DNA from: Amycolatopsis circi
Lineage (GTDB): Bacteria; Actinomycetota; Actinomycetes; Mycobacteriales; Pseudonocardiaceae
Assembly: GCF_003385235.1 (NCBI RefSeq)
Contig: NZ_PQIA01000009.1
Span: 1-64,000, forward strand
Direction: 5' to 3'
DNA length: 64,000 nt
Below are positions 17,195 through 26,310 of the stretch, one piece after another. Position 1 is the first letter of the stretch. Each line of letters opens with the position of its first letter. The notes below the pieces were generated by a model, which saw nothing but the letters and a program-made list of their open reading frames with translations, did no database searches and was not told the origin of the DNA. Made by a program: the position numbers and the translations under genes.

Positions 17195-18471
17195 GGTCGC
17201 CCTTCCTGCCACAGATGCACGTCGATCCCGCGGTACAGCGAAAACATCAGCCCGAGCGGATTGTGGTGGTCGTCGGCGAACGCACGCGCCAGCGACCGCA
17301 CGATGTCGCCCAGTTTCGCGCCCGAATCGATGAATTCGGTGAACAACCGCTGCGAATACTCGCGCGCGAACGCGGGCGGCAGGTCGATCTGCGGGCCGAT
17401 CAGGCAGCGTCCGCCGTGGCCGAGCAACGCTTTGCCGAAAGCCGAGTAGAACGCCGACGTCACCTGTCCGCCCTGGCACGCCCCGACGTACACGAACGGC
17501 CGAGTCGGCAGCGGCGCTTCCTCCAGCCACGCGATCAGGTCGGTGCCGTAAATCCGTTCCCCGTCGCCGAGTTTGAGGTAAGGCTGCTCGACCAGACCGC
17601 CGGAACCGCTCACCTTGCCGTGGCAGCCGAAATACGTTACATGATCACCGAAATCACGACTGCGGAAGTGCGCGGCCAGTGTTTTCTTGTCCGGCCGCAG
17701 CACCACTTCCGCCCGGCCGTGGAAGAAATCGACCACCGGCGCGATGTACGGCGTGTCCGGGAATTGCCGGTCCACCCCGTGGTCGACATTGAGCCCGACG
17801 ACCGGTTTGCCACCGTCCACGGTGATCCGCGCGTCGAAGTCGTCAACGCGAGAGAAGGTGTGCTCCACGACGTGCCGGTAGCCCCAAAACCCGGCGAGCG
17901 ACCAGTTTTCGTCGTCCGGGTACTCGTCCGGCCGCCGCGGCGACGTGTAGAGCATGCCCCACGGCACGATCAGGCTGTCCGATTCGATGCTGATCACGTT
18001 CTCGCCCTCGGCGAGCGCCAGTTCCAGCAGCGAACGGATCCGCCGCAACCCTTCGTCCGGACCGGCGAACAGCAGCCGGTACATCACGTATCCGGCTTCG
18101 GCGAGCGCGTAACCGGCGTGCCGCAACAGTTCCGGCCTCTCCGCCAGGTCCCAGCCGTCGGCGAACGGATGCCGGCGCGGCCCGCGTTCGGTCCGCTCGG
18201 CGAGGTCCACGACGTGCCGCTGCCACGTTTCGCGGAGGATGTCGATCCGGGAGTTCAGCTCGTCGAGACTGTGCGTGATCCGGCCCTGGTACCCGCCGCC
18301 GCCGTCCTCCGGGAACGCGCTGCCCCACGCTTGCACGAGAAGCCCTGGCACCCCAGGGAATTCGAGGAACCGCAGGTTGACCGTCCGCGCGCGGTTGTAC
18401 GGCGGCACCGCGACCCGACTCAGCCCAGCGGTGTTGTCGACAGTCACCTCGGCGCTCAGCTGGCGGGTCAT
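17191..18471 (-). CDS. CHAT-domain (caspase-like) protease
   Basis: A 426-residue protein whose second half (~210-420) is a CHAT domain. The catalytic His284 is in YFGCHGKVSG and the nucleophile Cys332 is in VYVGACQGGQ, both after hydrophobic strands as in caspases and separase. The first half (~1-200) has a beta-rich start and a helical segment and is not recognised. The ATG overlaps the kinase stop (ATGA), and the stop overlaps the next gene (GTGA). CHAT proteases act in type III-E CRISPR and gasdermin defence; here the upstream partner is a kinase. Its substrate is unknown; the DSRR array of the kinase is a candidate (inference). Confidence 0.88.
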   Translation of the reverse strand: MTRQLSAEVTVDNTAGLSRVAVPPYNRARTVNLRFLEFPGVPGLLVQAWGSAFPEDGGGGYQGRITHSLDELNSRIDILRETWQRHVVDLAERTERGPRRHPFADGWDLAERPELLRHAGYALAEAGYVMYRLLFAGPDEGLRRIRSLLELALAEGENVISIESDSLIVPWGMLYTSPRRPDEYPDDENWSLAGFWGYRHVVEHTFSRVDDFDARITVDGGKPVVGLNVDHGVDRQFPDTPYIAPVVDFFHGRAEVVLRPDKKTLAAHFRSRDFGDHVTYFGCHGKVSGSGGLVEQPYLKLGDGERIYGTDLIAWLEEAPLPTRPFVYVGACQGGQVTSAFYSAFGKALLGHGGRCLIGPQIDLPPAFAREYSQRLFTEFIDSGAKLGDIVRSLARAFADDHHNPLGLMFSLYRGIDVHLWQEGRP

Positions 18472-21400
18472 GACGGCACCTCCACCGGCAGCTCTGCCGC
18501 GATTTCCAAGAGCAACTGGGCGTCGTGCTCGCGGTAGATCCGGAACACCAGCCGCAGCGGTCCCGGTTCGGCCGGGACGACCCCGAACGCCGCCGGATCG
18601 CGCAGCCGGTCGCCGGTGATCCAGCCGACCCGCGACATCGGCACGGCCACCCCGGGCGCGGCGTCGAGCAGCACCCGGACGCGCACCACACCCGACTGGG
18701 CGGACGTGGATTCCTTGCGCCGCACCGAAACCGCGACACCCACCAGTTGCCCGACGACGGCCGGACCGTCGGACTGGCACTCGACAGTCGCCTCCAGCAA
18801 GCCCGGAGCCGGTTCCGGGGCGTCGTCCCGCGGTGTCGCGCCGATCGCCCGCAGTCCCGCCCAGATCACGTGCTGGGAGTCGAACGGATCCGGCCCGGGA
18901 TCCAGCTGGTCAGGCCGCACCGGATAGCCCACCCGGCCGGTACGCCAGGTTCCGGGCCGCTGGTCGGCCCGGCGGGAATCCGCGCGCCGGGAGTCGGCCC
19001 GGCGGGAATCGACCCGACGGGAGTCGGCGCGCCGCGAATCGACGCGACGGGAATCGACCCGCGCGCTGAGCACCGCACCGTAATCGGCCGCATCGGGCGC
19101 CACGAGGTCGTAATCCAACTCGCCGGGCTCCGCCGGATCGGCGGCGGCAGGCCCCCGGGGCCGGTACGGCACCGAGATCCGCTCCGACAGAAAGTCCTCC
19201 CCCGCCGGCGACCCGCGGAAACTCACGAGCCCGCTCTCCGCGTCGACGATATCCACCAGCAACCGCAACCGGCCCAGCACGGCCTCGTTGCCTTGCGCGG
19301 TCGCCAAAGTCACCGCCGAGCCCAGCGCTTCCAACGCGGCACTCACGTTTCCATTGCGGTACGCGGAAAGCGCGGCCTCGACCGTGCCCTCAAGACCTGC
19401 TTGACCCGTCGGCGAGTGAGCCAGCCGAGCCGGATCGTCGGTCAGCCGCACGTAAACGGTCTCCGCCTCCGACTGCTCAGAGCCCTGTCGCGCCCACACC
19501 GCGACCAGCTGGCTCTCTTGCTCGGTCGCCGTCCTCGACGGCACGAGCAAGCTCAGCGCGTAGTTCCTGGTTTCCCCGGCCGCCCATTGCCCGAGTTCGA
19601 GCACCGAGTCGCTGATTCGCCGCTGCGGCAACGGCAGCGGCGTTTCCTCCGGGGACAGCTGGCTGACCCGGTACACCACGCAACCCGGCGAATCCCGGAC
19701 GAACAGCCGCAGCGGACCACCGCCGGAGCCAGCCGTGACCGTCACCTGCACGGTCGTGCTGGAAGTGCGCGACGGCAGGTAGCGAGGGTGGTGCACCACG
19801 ACTTTCGGCTGCGAAGCCGAGATCGGTTCAGGCACCGCGAGGCCGCGCACCCGGCTCGCATGGTCCCGCAACCTCGACCACGCCCGGCTCGCCTGCTCCC
19901 AGTAGATCTGCGCGAGGCCGTGCCGCACCTCGCGCAGGTCAGGCAACCGGACAGCGGCGGCCGCGGGACGTTCGCCCCCCAGGCGCAGCAGCGTTTCCCC
20001 GGCCACCGCGGTGAGCCGGTCCTGTTCGTCCTCGTCCAGGCCCAGCTCGCCGAGCCGGGACCAAGCGGCGGCCGCTTCGTCCAAACTGGGCAGTTCCGGG
20101 GCAACCGAAGCAAGCGCCCGCACCGCCCCGACCCGCGCAGCGGCACCGGATTCCCGGCCAGCTGAGGGCACTTCGTCCAAAACCGCGGCCGCGCCGACCC
20201 GATCGCCGTGTGCGAGCTTCGTCCGAGCAAGCCCGAACGCCGCCGCGACCACGTCCCGGTCGCACACCCACACCGCTTCGTAGTACCGCGCCGCGCTCGC
20301 GGTCATGCCGCGCAGTTCCGCGCAGAAACCCAATGCCAGCAACGGTGCCAGCTCGCCCGGCACCAACCGCGCACACTCCCGGAACTGGTTTTCCGCCTCG
20401 ACGGTACTTCCGTTCTCCAGCGCCAGGACAGCACTGCCCCAAACCCGCGAAAGTTCTTCGCGAGCGGAGGGAAGCACGGGTGGCAGAACCGTCGCTACGT
20501 CGTGGTGCTGCGGAATTCCGTCGGCACGCAGCGGTGGTTCCCGGTCCCAGGCACCCCACTCCGGCACGCCGAGCCCCGCCGCGGCGAATCCGCCGGGTCC
20601 GCCGAACACCCCGGACACCGCCGGACGCGGCATCCGGGTGCGCTGGCTGAGCAACTGGCGCAGCACCCCGCGCAACTGTTCGGCCATGTCGTCGGCGGTG
20701 GCGAACCGCTCGCCGTAGCCGGCGGTCGCCCGGTCGATCAGCGCCTCGAGCATTTCCCGCCCGAGACCGCCGTCCGGCCCGGAACACGCGCGCAGCAACT
20801 CCGCCATGGTGCGGCCGAGCGAATAGAGATCCGAGCGGACGGTGATGCCTTCCCGGTCCAGCTCGGACCGCGACGGCTGATAATCCGGGGTGGCGACGAT
20901 CGCGCCTCCCCGGTCGTTCGCCCGCCGCACCGAGCCCAGGTCGACCAGCGTGATCCGGTCGCCGTCCTGCAGCACGTTGTCCGGTTTCAGGTCGACGTAC
21001 AGCAACCCCCGCTGATGCAGGTAGCCGACGGCCTCGAGCAACTGCAGCCCGTACGCGGCGACGTGCTCCGGGCGCAGCCGCTTCGCGCGCTGGAACACCG
21101 TCCGCAGCGAAATCCCGCGCACGTACTCCATCACCAGGTACCCGACGGGCTGGCCGGTCTCCGGGTCCGGGTCTTCGACGTGGGCGAGGGTGCGGACGAC
21201 GTTCGGATGATCCAGTTCCAGCAGTTCCGGCACGACGGCGGATTGCGCGGCGGCCAGCGCGCCGCTGCGGTCGCGTTCGCCGATCAAGCTTTTGAGCACC
21301 ACGAACCGGCCGTCGTCGGCCTCGTCGCGGGCGAGGTAGATCCAGCTGAATCCGCCGTGCGCGATGCAGCCGAGCACCGCGTAGCGACCGGCGACGACCG

Positions 21401-22217
21401 TGCCTCGCTCCAGCGTTGGCAGGAAAGTGAACGGCGTGCCGCAGCGTGCGCAGTAACCGCGCACCCGGCCGGGCCGCCCGCCCTCGCCGCGGCCCACCGG
21501 ATTGCCGCATTCCGCGCAGAACCGGTGCCGCTCCGGCAGTGCCGCGTCGGACAGCACGGCGTCGAACGGATCCGGCAGAGTCGCTTTCGGCAGCGCGACC
21601 CGCAGGTCCCCGGTGTGCGGCAGCGGCACCCCGCCGGTGCGGACGAGGAGTTCGTCGAGCCGGTCCTCGACCGTCGAATCGTCGGTCACCCATTCGCGCA
21701 GCTGGGGGAAGTACTCCAGCACGGTGTCCGCCGGAACCAGCCGCACCGCGTGGTCGACCACCACGATGCCGAGCAGCCGTCCGGTGGCGCTGTCGAACGC
21801 GGGACAGCCGGACAGATCCGGGTCGACCCGGCCCTCCAGCAGAGTGAGCGGCACCCGTTCGCCGTCCGGCACCCCGGCGGTGGCGCGCACCCAAATGCCG
21901 TAACCGAGGCGGAGGGGAAGACTGTGGATCCGGACTTCCCGCCCGGATTCGACCTTTCGCCGGAGCACAGCGCCGTGCTGCACCGGAGTGTCCAGCTCGA
22001 GCAGCGCCAGGTCGCCGCGCGCGCCCGCGAGCGGCGGGACCAGCCCGGCCAGCGCCGCGAGACCTGCCGGTTCGACCTGGAAAGCGGTTTCGGCGCGGGC
22101 CGCCCGGGAGCAGGTCAGGACGTATCGGCCGCCGATCAGCACGCCCGCGCCGAGCAGGCGGCCGTCGGCAGCGTGGATCCGCGTCTGCCCCGTATTCCAC
22201 CCCAGATCAACGGCCAC
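18468..22217 (-). CDS. PknG-like Ser/Thr kinase with N-terminal pseudo-trypsin domain and DSRR array
   Basis: A 1249-residue multidomain protein. Residues ~1-175 form a trypsin-like fold that keeps Asp69 and Ser136 (DLSGCP) but has VLTCSRAA where the catalytic His should be, so it is probably inactive. A two-CxxC zinc ribbon follows (Cys234, 237, 256, 259), as in PknG. The kinase domain spans ~278-520 with Lys309, catalytic Asp409 in YVDLKPDN and DLG at 426-428, a PknG-like non-RD form. TPR-like helices cover ~620-800, then beta-rich regions. Residues 1054-1088 are seven five-residue repeats (V/A-D-S-R-R). A GTG start follows a TAAGGT box, so it may be leaderless. It is coupled to the CHAT gene. 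Confidence 0.87.
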   Translation of the reverse strand: MAVDLGWNTGQTRIHAADGRLLGAGVLIGGRYVLTCSRAARAETAFQVEPAGLAALAGLVPPLAGARGDLALLELDTPVQHGAVLRRKVESGREVRIHSLPLRLGYGIWVRATAGVPDGERVPLTLLEGRVDPDLSGCPAFDSATGRLLGIVVVDHAVRLVPADTVLEYFPQLREWVTDDSTVEDRLDELLVRTGGVPLPHTGDLRVALPKATLPDPFDAVLSDAALPERHRFCAECGNPVGRGEGGRPGRVRGYCARCGTPFTFLPTLERGTVVAGRYAVLGCIAHGGFSWIYLARDEADDGRFVVLKSLIGERDRSGALAAAQSAVVPELLELDHPNVVRTLAHVEDPDPETGQPVGYLVMEYVRGISLRTVFQRAKRLRPEHVAAYGLQLLEAVGYLHQRGLLYVDLKPDNVLQDGDRITLVDLGSVRRANDRGGAIVATPDYQPSRSELDREGITVRSDLYSLGRTMAELLRACSGPDGGLGREMLEALIDRATAGYGERFATADDMAEQLRGVLRQLLSQRTRMPRPAVSGVFGGPGGFAAAGLGVPEWGAWDREPPLRADGIPQHHDVATVLPPVLPSAREELSRVWGSAVLALENGSTVEAENQFRECARLVPGELAPLLALGFCAELRGMTASAARYYEAVWVCDRDVVAAAFGLARTKLAHGDRVGAAAVLDEVPSAGRESGAAARVGAVRALASVAPELPSLDEAAAAWSRLGELGLDEDEQDRLTAVAGETLLRLGGERPAAAAVRLPDLREVRHGLAQIYWEQASRAWSRLRDHASRVRGLAVPEPISASQPKVVVHHPRYLPSRTSSTTVQVTVTAGSGGGPLRLFVRDSPGCVVYRVSQLSPEETPLPLPQRRISDSVLELGQWAAGETRNYALSLLVPSRTATEQESQLVAVWARQGSEQSEAETVYVRLTDDPARLAHSPTGQAGLEGTVEAALSAYRNGNVSAALEALGSAVTLATAQGNEAVLGRLRLLVDIVDAESGLVSFRGSPAGEDFLSERISVPYRPRGPAAADPAEPGELDYDLVAPDAADYGAVLSARVDSRRVDSRRADSRRVDSRRADSRRADSRRADQRPGTWRTGRVGYPVRPDQLDPGPDPFDSQHVIWAGLRAIGATPRDDAPEPAPGLLEATVECQSDGPAVVGQLVGVAVSVRRKESTSAQSGVVRVRVLLDAAPGVAVPMSRVGWITGDRLRDPAAFGVVPAEPGPLRLVFRIYREHDAQLLLEIAAELPVEVPS
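18954..19058 (-). repeat. 15-bp coding tandem repeat (DSRR array)
   Basis: Seven 15-bp units inside the kinase gene encode VDSRR or ADSRR; the last unit reads ADQRP. The units differ by a few bases but all are exactly 15 long, so the frame is kept. Such arrays can change copy number by slippage without breaking the protein. Confidence 0.9.
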
Positions 22218-22277
22218 GAGGTAAAACCTTACCCGCGGAAGGCCTCCGGATCGTTCAGTTCCGGCAAAGCCGTCCAG

Positions 22278-23633
22278 TCACCCGGCGCGACGGGTCGCCC
22301 TCCCCGAATGGACGTATTGCGCATGGCCGCTGCCGTCGTCGCCCAGGAAGACCAGCGGCAGATGGATCCCGCCCTGGGCCTCGCGCAGGATCAACGTGTC
22401 GCCTTCGAGAAAGACCAGCTCAGACTTGCTGGCGGCGCTCAATTCCGCGGCTGTCCCTTTAGGACGTTGCTCCAGCCAGACCCGTCCGTCGTCGTCCTGG
22501 GAGACCACGAGATCGGCGACCGTGCTGGCGTAAGTGCCGAGGTACCGGTCCGCGGCGAACGCCTCCGGCTCGGACGGCGGACGCGGCGGCAGCGACACCT
22601 CGACGCCCCCGAATTCCTTGAGCAGCGCGGGAACGAGGTCGGCGTACAGGCTCATCGCGTCGCCGCCGTTGGTCAGCAACGCCACCGCGAGGTCGCTTTC
22701 GGGCACCAGCCGCAGGAACGCCGCCTGGCCGATGGTGTTGCCGTCGTGACCGTAGACCTGGCCGCTCGGGGTGTCGAACAGCTCCCAGCCGAGCCCCCAG
22801 GCATCGCCCATGATGCCGAGCGGCGGGAGGCTGACCTGCCGCTGCAACATGGCCGCGGCGCTCTTCGCGCTCAGCACCTCGGCCCCGCCCGCGAGGTGCA
22901 TCCGGGCGAACGCGAGCAGATCCGCCGCGGACATCGCGAGCGACGACCCGGCCGGTCCGTTGGACCGCAACATCGACCAGAACGGCGCGGGCACGAGAGC
23001 GGCGCCTGGTTCGGGTTCGAGATGCCCGATCGCCGCGCGGAAGCGGATCGCGTCGAGGGCATTCGGGGAGAACTGCCGGAGTTTCAGCGGGGCGGCGAGG
23101 TGCTCGCGAAGGCAGTCCTCGTAATGCTTGCCGCGCAACACTTCCACCAGCCGCCCGAGGACGACGTACCCGGCATTGTTGTAGGAGAACAGCTCACCGG
23201 GCGGGAAAAGCTGGGCGACACCGTCGAGGGTCGCGACGAACTTCTCGACCGCGTCGTCGCCGGGACCGGTGTCGGTGAAGAGGTCGCCCTCGAACCCGGC
23301 GGTGTGGCTGAGCAGCTGGCGCACGGTGATGGCCGCGTCGCCGAGCTTGAGGCCGGGGAGGTACTGCCGGATCGGGGCGTCGAGGTCGACCAGGCCCTCG
23401 TCCACGAGCTGCAGGACGAGGGTGGCGGTCCACACCTTGGTGATCGAGCCGATTTGGAATACCGAATCGGTGGTGGCGGGGACGCCGGTGCCAAGATTCA
23501 GCACCCCGGCGGCCGCGGTGGCCGTCTCCTCGCCGACAGCCACCGCGATCACCGCGGCGGGGACGTGGTGTTGTTCGAGCAGCGCGGGAAGGTCGTGCTC
23601 CAGCCGCCTGCGGAGAGCGTCGAGCTTGTCCAT
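22278..23633 (-). CDS. Beta-lactamase-family serine hydrolase (class C-like)
   Basis: A 451-residue protein of the serine beta-lactamase/penicillin-binding fold. The nucleophile motif SxxK is Ser63-Lys66 (SITK), and YNN in FSYNNAGYVVLG is the second motif. A ~100-residue C-terminal beta-rich extension follows the catalytic domain, as in many esterase or D-peptidase members. No signal peptide is visible, so a cytoplasmic esterase or amidase is more likely than a resistance enzyme. It lies 60 bases upstream of the kinase gene on the same strand and could be transcribed with that operon. Confidence 0.85.
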   Translation of the reverse strand: MDKLDALRRRLEHDLPALLEQHHVPAAVIAVAVGEETATAAAGVLNLGTGVPATTDSVFQIGSITKVWTATLVLQLVDEGLVDLDAPIRQYLPGLKLGDAAITVRQLLSHTAGFEGDLFTDTGPGDDAVEKFVATLDGVAQLFPPGELFSYNNAGYVVLGRLVEVLRGKHYEDCLREHLAAPLKLRQFSPNALDAIRFRAAIGHLEPEPGAALVPAPFWSMLRSNGPAGSSLAMSAADLLAFARMHLAGGAEVLSAKSAAAMLQRQVSLPPLGIMGDAWGLGWELFDTPSGQVYGHDGNTIGQAAFLRLVPESDLAVALLTNGGDAMSLYADLVPALLKEFGGVEVSLPPRPPSEPEAFAADRYLGTYASTVADLVVSQDDDGRVWLEQRPKGTAAELSAASKSELVFLEGDTLILREAQGGIHLPLVFLGDDGSGHAQYVHSGRATRRAG

Positions 23634-23719
23634 CCCGGGAAGCTATCGCTCCGCCGAGGCGAAAACTTCGTCTCCGGCTACGGAAAAACCGGCGGCGGGC
23701 TGGAGGACCGGACGAACTG

Positions 23720-24907
23720 TCAGACGAGCACCTCGCCGTCCCGCACCACCACCCGGCCACCCGCGATCACCAACGCACGCACCGGCACTCGCATCAACGC
23801 ATCCGGCACATTCTCCGCCGCCACCAACACCACATCCGCCCGGCAACCTGGTGCCAGATCATGCCGCTCCCGAGCCACGAACGACGCCGCCCGACGCGTC
23901 GCCAGCTCAACCGCCGCCGTCAGATCCTCATCCGTCCGCAGGCCGTGCAACCGAGCGAAACCGAGCGCGATCTGCAGGACATCGCCATCGCCGTACGGGG
24001 ACCACAGGTCGCGGATCCCGTCAGTGCCGAGGCCGACCGGGACCTCGCGCGCGGACAGCTCGGTCCACGGCAGCGGGGCCGTCCGCACCGGCGCGACGGT
24101 TGCCAGCGAGATGCCCGCCTCGGTGATCCGGTCGAGCAATGCCGCCTGCCGCGCCGCGGGGACCTCGCCGAGGGCGAAGCCGTGCGACACGGTGACCTTG
24201 CCCTGCAGTCCAGTGCGCACCGTCCGGTCGGCGATCAGCTCGTACTGGAACGCACCCAGCTCGCCGCCGTCGTGCAGGTGGATGTCGAGGCCGACACCGC
24301 GCCGCTCGGCGATCTCGAACAGCCCGTCGAGCTGGCCGACCGGGTCGCGGTCGATGCCCGCCGGGTCGAGGCCGCCGATCCAGCCCGCGCCCGCCGCCGC
24401 GGCCTCGTCGAGCAGCTTGAGCACGCCGGGCCGGCGCAGCACGCCGTCCTGCGGGAAGGCCACGATCTCGACCTCGACCGCACCGCCCAGCCGTTCCGCG
24501 GCTTCCCGCACGATCTCGATGCCGCGCAGGCCGAGCCCGAGGTCGACGTCCACGTGGCTGCGCGCCGCGGTGGTGCCGTGCCGCAGGAACTCCCGCAGCA
24601 CTGTCTCGGCGACCTCGACGCTCGGGATCCCCAGCGCATCCCGCTCGGCCCGCTCGTGCGCGATGCGGCCTTCGGTGCTCGCGACACCGCCGTAGGAGAC
24701 CCACGGCTTGCCCCACCAGCTCTTGTCGACGTGCGCGTGCGAGTTGACGAACCCGGGCAGCGCGAGCAGACCCGCGCCGTCGATCCGTTCGCCCTCGACC
24801 GGGGCCGAACCGGCGGGCCGGACGTCGGAGATGCGGTCGCCGTCGAGGACGAGGTCGGCCGGGTCGCCGCCCCACGGGCGCACGCCGGTCACAGTGAGAG
24901 AAGCCAT
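23720..24907 (-). CDS. Cytosine deaminase-like amidohydrolase
   Basis: A 395-residue metal-dependent hydrolase with FVNSHAHVDK (HxH metal site), SHVDVD, HLHDGGE, SHGFALG and a C-terminal TDGIRDLWSPYG that carries the metal Asp. This set matches the cytosine deaminase/AtzC branch, which hydrolyses amino groups on rings. The ATG at 24907 is preferred; the longer in-frame extension upstream reads through the promoter and the opposite gene. A TGGTATACCA palindrome lies five bases upstream of the start. The natural substrate is not certain. Confidence 0.84.
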   Translation of the reverse strand: MASLTVTGVRPWGGDPADLVLDGDRISDVRPAGSAPVEGERIDGAGLLALPGFVNSHAHVDKSWWGKPWVSYGGVASTEGRIAHERAERDALGIPSVEVAETVLREFLRHGTTAARSHVDVDLGLGLRGIEIVREAAERLGGAVEVEIVAFPQDGVLRRPGVLKLLDEAAAAGAGWIGGLDPAGIDRDPVGQLDGLFEIAERRGVGLDIHLHDGGELGAFQYELIADRTVRTGLQGKVTVSHGFALGEVPAARQAALLDRITEAGISLATVAPVRTAPLPWTELSAREVPVGLGTDGIRDLWSPYGDGDVLQIALGFARLHGLRTDEDLTAAVELATRRAASFVARERHDLAPGCRADVVLVAAENVPDALMRVPVRALVIAGGRVVVRDGEVLV

Positions 24908-24912
24908 GTCAA

Positions 24913-24922
24913 TGGTATACCA
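24913..24922. promoter_or_regulatory. TGGTATACCA palindrome, possible GntR-type operator
   Basis: A perfect 10-bp palindrome lies directly upstream of the amidohydrolase ATG. It fits the TnGT...ACnA pattern of FadR-type GntR operators and includes a TATACC box at -10 spacing from the ATG, so binding would block the promoter. No GntR gene is in this window. Confidence 0.5.
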
Positions 24923-25057
24923 AATTATCCGGAACCTGTCCCGCGAGCCTGGCCCTGACACTCCCAGGACCGAGGGGTACTGGCCGCGCCGCGCCGCCGG
25001 CAGCACGATGGAGGACAGCCGCGACGGCACCGGCGCGGCGGAAAGAAGGGCGGAACA

Positions 25058-25927
25058 TTGACCGACAACCTCCCCGGCGGGACGTTCACGTTGGCCGGGC
25101 GCACCGTCGCCCGCCTGGGATACGGCGCGATGCAGCTGGCCGGACCCGGCGTCTTCGGGCCGCCGAACGACCGCGACGAGGCGCTCGCGGTGCTGCGCAC
25201 GGCCGTCGAACTGGGCGTGAACCACATCGACACCGCTGACTTCTACGGGCCGCAGGTGACGAACGAACTGCTCCGCGAAGCGCTCTCGCCGTACGACGGA
25301 TTGCAGATCGTCACCAAGGTCGGCGCGGTGCGCGACGACTCCGGCGGCTGGATCCACGAGCGTTCGCCCGAGCAGCTGCGCGACCAGGTGGAGTCGAACC
25401 TGCGGAACCTCGGCGTCGAGGCGCTCGACGTGGTCAACCTGCGAGTCGGCGGCGGAGCGGACGGCCACTCGCCGGTGCCGGGCTCGCTGGCCGAACCGTT
25501 CGGCGCACTCGCCGAGCTGCGCCAGGAAGGCAAGATCAAGGAACTCGGCGTGAGCGTGGTCGACGCCGAGCAGGTGGCCGAGGCGCAGTCGATCGCGCCG
25601 GTGGTCACCGTGCAGAACTGGTACAACGTCGCGCACCGGGGAGACGAGAAGCTGATCGAATCCCTTGCTGCCCAAGGGATTTCCTACGTCCCGTTCTGGC
25701 CGCTCGGCGGGTTCAGCCCGCTGCAGTCCTCGACGCTGGACGACGTCGCCGCCCGGCTCGGCGCCAGCCCGAAGGCGGTCGCGCTGGCCTGGCTGCTGCA
25801 CCAGTCGCCGAACATCCTGCTGATCCCCGGCACGTCGTCGGTCGCGCACCTGCGGGAGAACGTCGCGGCGGCCGACCTGGAGCTGCCCGCGGACGCGTTG
25901 GCGGAATTGGACACCATCGCCGGATAA
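25058..25927 (+). CDS. Aldo/keto reductase
   Basis: A 289-residue NADPH-dependent reductase with a TIM-barrel fold. Family motifs include GYGAMQL at the start, the catalytic Asp/Tyr segment NHIDTADFYGP, catalytic Lys in IVTKVG and the late ILLIPGTSSVAHLREN, which binds the cofactor phosphate. The TTG start is preceded by AAGAAGGG. It is divergent from the deaminase-like amidohydrolase and may share its control region. The expected role is reduction of an aldehyde or ketone. Confidence 0.9.
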   Translation: MTDNLPGGTFTLAGRTVARLGYGAMQLAGPGVFGPPNDRDEALAVLRTAVELGVNHIDTADFYGPQVTNELLREALSPYDGLQIVTKVGAVRDDSGGWIHERSPEQLRDQVESNLRNLGVEALDVVNLRVGGGADGHSPVPGSLAEPFGALAELRQEGKIKELGVSVVDAEQVAEAQSIAPVVTVQNWYNVAHRGDEKLIESLAAQGISYVPFWPLGGFSPLQSSTLDDVAARLGASPKAVALAWLLHQSPNILLIPGTSSVAHLRENVAAADLELPADALAELDTIAG

Positions 25928-25939
25928 CGCCAGGCGAAG

Positions 25940-25994
25940 GTCCGTGAGGGGAACCCTGAGGGACTCAGAGTCCCTCAGGGTTCCCCTCACGGAC
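25940..25994. repeat. Family A palindrome, long form
   Basis: Two exact 27-base arms beginning GTCCGTGAGGGGAACCCT meet at a single A. It starts 13 bases after the aldo/keto reductase stop. Its right end borders the remains of a phosphatase gene. Confidence 0.85.
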
Positions 25995-25995
25995 A

Positions 25996-26309
25996 TCTGC
26001 CGCGCAGCCCGCCGACCGGGTCGCCCACGGCGGTTCCGGGCTGGCGATCGTGCTTGACATCGACAACACCTCGCTCGAAACCGAGTACCACCCCGGCGAG
26101 CCGAACCGGCCGGTGCTAGCGGTCGCCCAGTGGGCAGGCCAGCACCAGGTGTCCGTCCTGTTCGTGACGGCGCGGACCAGCTCCTCCTCCGCGCGCAAGC
26201 AGCTGAGCAGCGCGGGCTACCCGATCGACGCGATCTGCGCCCGCAAGTCCGGCGGGGGCACCGCGGACGGCAACCAGCGCTGCCGGACTACGACGGCCAG
26301 CTTTCCTGA
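25996..26309 (+). pseudogene. Remnant of HAD-type acid phosphatase
   Basis: The frame from about 25996 encodes LAIVLDIDNTSLETEY, the DxDxT motif I of class B/HAD acid phosphatases, then VLFVTART (motif II) and a KSGG stretch with a Lys. After ~26255 the frame loses similarity. At 26280-26309 another frame encodes LPDYDGQLS plus stop, which looks like the natural C-terminus. So the gene has lost its start, the segment with the motif III acidic residues, and its frame. It sits exactly between a family A and a family B palindrome. It should be inactive. Confidence 0.7.
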
Positions 26310-26310
26310 C

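Noticed and set aside
20208-24695. A 1495-codon plus-strand frame across the kinase and serine hydrolase genes
   Set aside because: It is Arg/His/Gly-rich without any domain and lies opposite genes with clear catalytic motifs. Long antisense frames are expected at this GC content.
25940-25994. Palindromes as attachment sites or ends of an insertion sequence
   Set aside because: No transposase or integrase is present, no target-site duplications are visible, and the elements are symmetric and placed at gene ends, which fits terminators better.
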